Below, in pieces: positions 13,058 to 15,392 of a DNA stretch of 15,392 bases; position 1 is the first letter of the stretch, and every line of letters begins with the position of its first letter. Source of the stretch: Bacteroidota bacterium (GTDB taxonomy: Bacteria; Bacteroidota; Bacteroidia; Flavobacteriales_F; PHOS-HE28); assembly GCA_023412755.1 (NCBI GenBank), contig JAEZCB010000195.1:1-15392 (forward strand). The letters run 5' to 3'. A model generated the notes under the pieces. That model had not been told where the DNA came from. It worked only from the letters and a program-made list of their open reading frames with translations, and ran no database searches. The position numbers were made by a program, and so were the translations under genes.

Positions 13058-14248
13058 GTGAAAGCACTGCGCAAGTTCGTAGAGTCCACCAGGCCGCCCT
13101 TCCAGAAAGGCGGAAAGTTCGAGAAGCTACACTGGGTCTATGATGGCCTGGAGACCTTCCTCTTCACGCCGGGCCATCCAACGGTGCGTGGGGCGCATAT
13201 CCGCGACGGCATCGACCTGAAGCGTACCATGAGCATGGTGATCACAGCCATGATCCCCTGCCTGCTTTTCGGCATGTGGAACGTGGGGCACCAGCATTAC
13301 CTGGCCATGGGTGAATTCATTGGCCGGGACGAAGGCATGTGGGAAAAGTTCCTGCATGGCCTGATCCAGGTACTGCCCATCATCGTGGTCAGTTACGGCG
13401 TGGGGCTGGGCATCGAATTCCTGTTCTGCTCCATAAAGGGCCACCCCATCCAGGAAGGCTTTCTGGTAAGTGGCATGCTCATTCCACTGATCATGCCTGT
13501 GGGTGTGCCGCTGTGGCAGGTGGCCATAGGTACCGCATTCGCCGTGGTGATCGGCAAGGAAGTGTTCGGGGGTACGGGAATGAACATCTTGAATCCGGCA
13601 CTTACCGCGCGCGCATTCCTCTTCTTCGCCTACCCCACCATGATGAGTGGGGATAGTGTCTGGATAGACGCCCAGCCGCGGGATGGCCAGACGCTGGTGG
13701 ATGGCTTCAGTGGAGCTACCTCACTGGGTCTTGCGGCCATTGGCGATACCGGCAACATTGCCGGCTTCTGGGATACGTTCTGGGGATTCGAGGCTGGCAG
13801 CATTGGAGAAACAAGTGTGTTCTGCTGCCTGTTGGGGGCGGCGTTGCTCGTGTTCACCGGCATTGGAAGCTGGCGGCTCATGCTCAGCTTCTTCCTGGGT
13901 GGCGCCTTCATGGCATGGGTGTTCAACATGGTGGGCCCTTCACTGGATAACGCCTACATGCAGATCCCGGTGTTCCATCAACTTATGCTGGGCGGTTTCT
14001 TTTTCGCGTTGGTGTTCATGATCACCGATCCCGTTACCGCCTCGCAGACCAATACGGGCAAATGGATCTACGGCTTTCTGGCGGGCCTTATCTCGATCAT
14101 GATCCGGGTGGTGAACCCCGCGTACCCTGAAGGTGTTATGCTGGGCATCCTGTTCATGAACGTGATGGCTCCGCTGATCGACCACTATGTGGTACAAGCC
14201 AACATCAAACGTCGCCAGAAGCGGGCGGCGGTGCTCCAAACCGCCTAA
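13058..14248 (+). CDS. nqrB: Na+-translocating NADH:quinone reductase subunit B
   Basis: Integral membrane subunit that carries covalent FMN and takes part in Na+ passage. 396 residues with a GTG start (MKALRKFVESTRPPFQKGGK), typical of the family's N-terminus. Family segments include IQEGFLVSGMLIPLIMP, PLWQVAIGTAFAVVIGKEVFGGTG (shortened here) and NPALTARAFLFFAYP. The FMN acceptor motif DGFSGAT places the modified threonine at residue 221, equivalent to Thr236 of Vibrio cholerae NqrB, so ApbE-type flavinylation is expected. Multiple hydrophobic helices follow. Gap of 9 bases from nqrA and 12 bases to nqrC, so co-transcribed. No defects seen. Confidence 0.97.
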   Translation: MKALRKFVESTRPPFQKGGKFEKLHWVYDGLETFLFTPGHPTVRGAHIRDGIDLKRTMSMVITAMIPCLLFGMWNVGHQHYLAMGEFIGRDEGMWEKFLHGLIQVLPIIVVSYGVGLGIEFLFCSIKGHPIQEGFLVSGMLIPLIMPVGVPLWQVAIGTAFAVVIGKEVFGGTGMNILNPALTARAFLFFAYPTMMSGDSVWIDAQPRDGQTLVDGFSGATSLGLAAIGDTGNIAGFWDTFWGFEAGSIGETSVFCCLLGAALLVFTGIGSWRLMLSFFLGGAFMAWVFNMVGPSLDNAYMQIPVFHQLMLGGFFFALVFMITDPVTASQTNTGKWIYGFLAGLISIMIRVVNPAYPEGVMLGILFMNVMAPLIDHYVVQANIKRRQKRAAVLQTA

Positions 14249-14260
14249 TGCAGTACCACC

Positions 14261-14998
14261 ATGGCATTTGATAAGAACAGCAACCAATTCACATTCATCT
14301 TCGCCATCGTGCTTGTTGCCGTGGTAGGTGTGGTACTCGCCATGACCTTCATGGGGCTTAAGCCCGCCTATGACGAGAATGTGAAGCGCGAGAAGATGCA
14401 GAACATCCTCGCGGCCATGAACATCGAAGTTCTGCGCGATGATGCACCTGCGAAGTACAATGAGGCCATCACCGAAAGCCTGCTCATAGACCATGAGGGC
14501 CGTCCTGTGGAGGGTGATGCCTTCACCACGGATGTACTTATGCAGTACAAAAGCTGGAAGGCCGGGGAGATCAAGCGCGAAGACATCGTATACCCGGTCT
14601 ACATCGGGCGCACGGAAGGCCGTACCGTATACGTGCTACCGTTGGTGGGCACAGGCCTCTGGGGCCCGGTATGGGGGTATGTGGCCGTTGAAGATGATGG
14701 CCGCACCATCTACGGCAGCACTTTCGACCACAAAGGTGAGACCCCTGGTCTGGGGGCGGAGATCGCCATGCCTTTTTTCGAGGATAGCTTCATTGGCAAG
14801 ACCATTGCGGATGAGAACGGCAGCTTCAAGGGCATCACAGTGTATAAAGGCGGTGCACAGACCAAGGATCCGCATGGTGTGGATGGGATCACGGGTGGCA
14901 CCATCACCAGCCAGGGTGTGGATGAGATGCTGAAACGCTCCCTCGCGATCTACCACAAGTACCTCAGCAACGTCACCGGCCGCACAGCAAAGCTTTAG
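14261..14998 (+). CDS. nqrC: Na+-translocating NADH:quinone reductase subunit C
   Basis: FMN-binding subunit, anchored by one N-terminal helix (about residues 10-32, FTFIFAIVLVAVVGVVLAM) with the FMN domain on the outer face. 245 residues, a normal length. LVGTGLWGPVWGYVAVEDD and YGSTFDHKGETPGLGAEI are typical family segments. The flavinylation site lies at residues 208-214, DGITGGT, with Thr214 as expected acceptor. The usual motif is Dxx(S/T)GAT, so Ala is replaced by Gly here. ApbE from the same window would be the transferase. The stop is 5 bases before nqrD, consistent with one operon. Confidence 0.96.
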   Translation: MAFDKNSNQFTFIFAIVLVAVVGVVLAMTFMGLKPAYDENVKREKMQNILAAMNIEVLRDDAPAKYNEAITESLLIDHEGRPVEGDAFTTDVLMQYKSWKAGEIKREDIVYPVYIGRTEGRTVYVLPLVGTGLWGPVWGYVAVEDDGRTIYGSTFDHKGETPGLGAEIAMPFFEDSFIGKTIADENGSFKGITVYKGGAQTKDPHGVDGITGGTITSQGVDEMLKRSLAIYHKYLSNVTGRTAKL

Positions 14999-15003
14999 AG
15001 AAC

Positions 15004-15392
15004 ATGAGTTCAGCAACCTCCACTCCTGCGGTAAAAAGCGATGGGCTCTTCAGCAAGAAGAACCGCAAGCTCATCACCGATCCGCTGAATGACAACAACC
15101 CAGTGACCGTGCAGGTGCTGGGCATCTGTTCAGCGCTGGCCATCACTGTTAAGATCAGCAACGCGGTGGTGATGTCGCTCAGCGTGCTGTTCGTGCTCGT
15201 GCTGGGCAACATGGCGATCAGTGCCCTGCGGAATGTGATCCCAAGCCGGATCCGGATCATCGCCCAACTGGTGGTCTGTGCCGGCCTGGTGACCCTGGTG
15301 GACATCATTTTGAAGGCTTACGTTTACGATGTGAGCAAGCAGGTGGGCGTATATGTGGGCCTCATCATCACCAACTGCATCATCATGGGCCG
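15004..15392 (+). CDS. nqrD: Na+-translocating NADH:quinone reductase subunit D (5' part, runs off window)
   Basis: The first 129 complete codons of nqrD, an integral membrane subunit that with NqrE holds a [2Fe-2S] cluster inside the membrane. Translation begins MSSATSTPAVKSDGLFSKKN; family segments DNNPVTVQVLGICSALAIT (about 30-48), VIPSRIRIIAQLV (78-90), KAYVYDVSKQVGVYVGL (104-120) and ITNCIIMG at the edge are clear. The cluster cysteines appear to be Cys42 and Cys125, matching Cys29 and Cys112 of Vibrio cholerae NqrD. The N-terminal extension of about a dozen residues before the conserved part is short and polar. The ATG lies 5 bases after the nqrC stop. The rest, and presumably nqrE and nqrF, lie beyond the window. 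Confidence 0.95.
   Translation, partial: MSSATSTPAVKSDGLFSKKNRKLITDPLNDNNPVTVQVLGICSALAITVKISNAVVMSLSVLFVLVLGNMAISALRNVIPSRIRIIAQLVVCAGLVTLVDIILKAYVYDVSKQVGVYVGLIITNCIIMG

Noticed and set aside
1..15392. CRISPR arrays, insertion sequences, phage genes, tRNA or rRNA genes
   Set aside because: No regularly spaced repeats, transposase-like frames, terminal inverted repeats or recognisable structural RNA sequences were found on either strand.

Overview
The window looks like a chromosomal segment from a member of the Bacteroidota, probably an uncultured Flavobacteriales-type lineage with moderately high GC. Evidence: three proteins end in type IX secretion (T9SS) type A sorting domains, one gene encodes the T9SS plug protein (formerly DUF5103), promoter candidates follow the Bacteroidota -7 pattern TAnnTTTG, and start codons lack obvious Shine-Dalgarno sequences. 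I see no phage, insertion sequence, CRISPR array, tRNA or rRNA. No gene-free stretch exceeds 300 bases.

Layout. (1) 1-4205, minus strand, read right to left: a secreted protein with an N-terminal small beta domain and a barrel-like body, the flavin transferase ApbE, a short T9SS-sorted protein that looks like the C-terminal remnant of a larger cargo, and a delta-60-repeat beta-propeller T9SS cargo. (2) 4247-8679, minus strand: a putative inorganic-carbon operon of a small single-pass membrane protein, two tandem SulP anion transporters and a beta-carbonic anhydrase, closed by a good intrinsic terminator. (3) 8845-10180, plus strand: an SMP-30/NHL-like propeller with a T9SS tail, then a small membrane protein whose 3' end carries a partial tandem duplication. 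(4) 10235-11572, minus strand: the T9SS plug protein. (5) 11696 to the right edge, plus strand: nqrA, nqrB, nqrC and the start of nqrD, encoding the Na+-translocating NADH:quinone reductase; the operon runs off the window.

How the genes may work together: ApbE attaches FMN to threonines in NqrB and NqrC, and both acceptor motifs are present. Nqr makes a sodium gradient. If the SulP pair resembles BicA-type Na+/bicarbonate symporters (inference, not shown), that gradient could drive bicarbonate uptake, with carbonic anhydrase interconverting CO2 and bicarbonate in the cytoplasm. The plug protein belongs to the machinery that exports the T9SS cargos encoded nearby.

Points most worth a second look: the SulP-SulP-carbonic anhydrase operon with its unknown small first gene; a perfect 14-bp inverted repeat inside a signal-peptide coding region; a recurrent TAnnTTnGC element 5-6 nt before start codons, suggesting leaderless transcripts; the truncated T9SS cargo; and the Ala-to-Gly change in the NqrC flavinylation motif.
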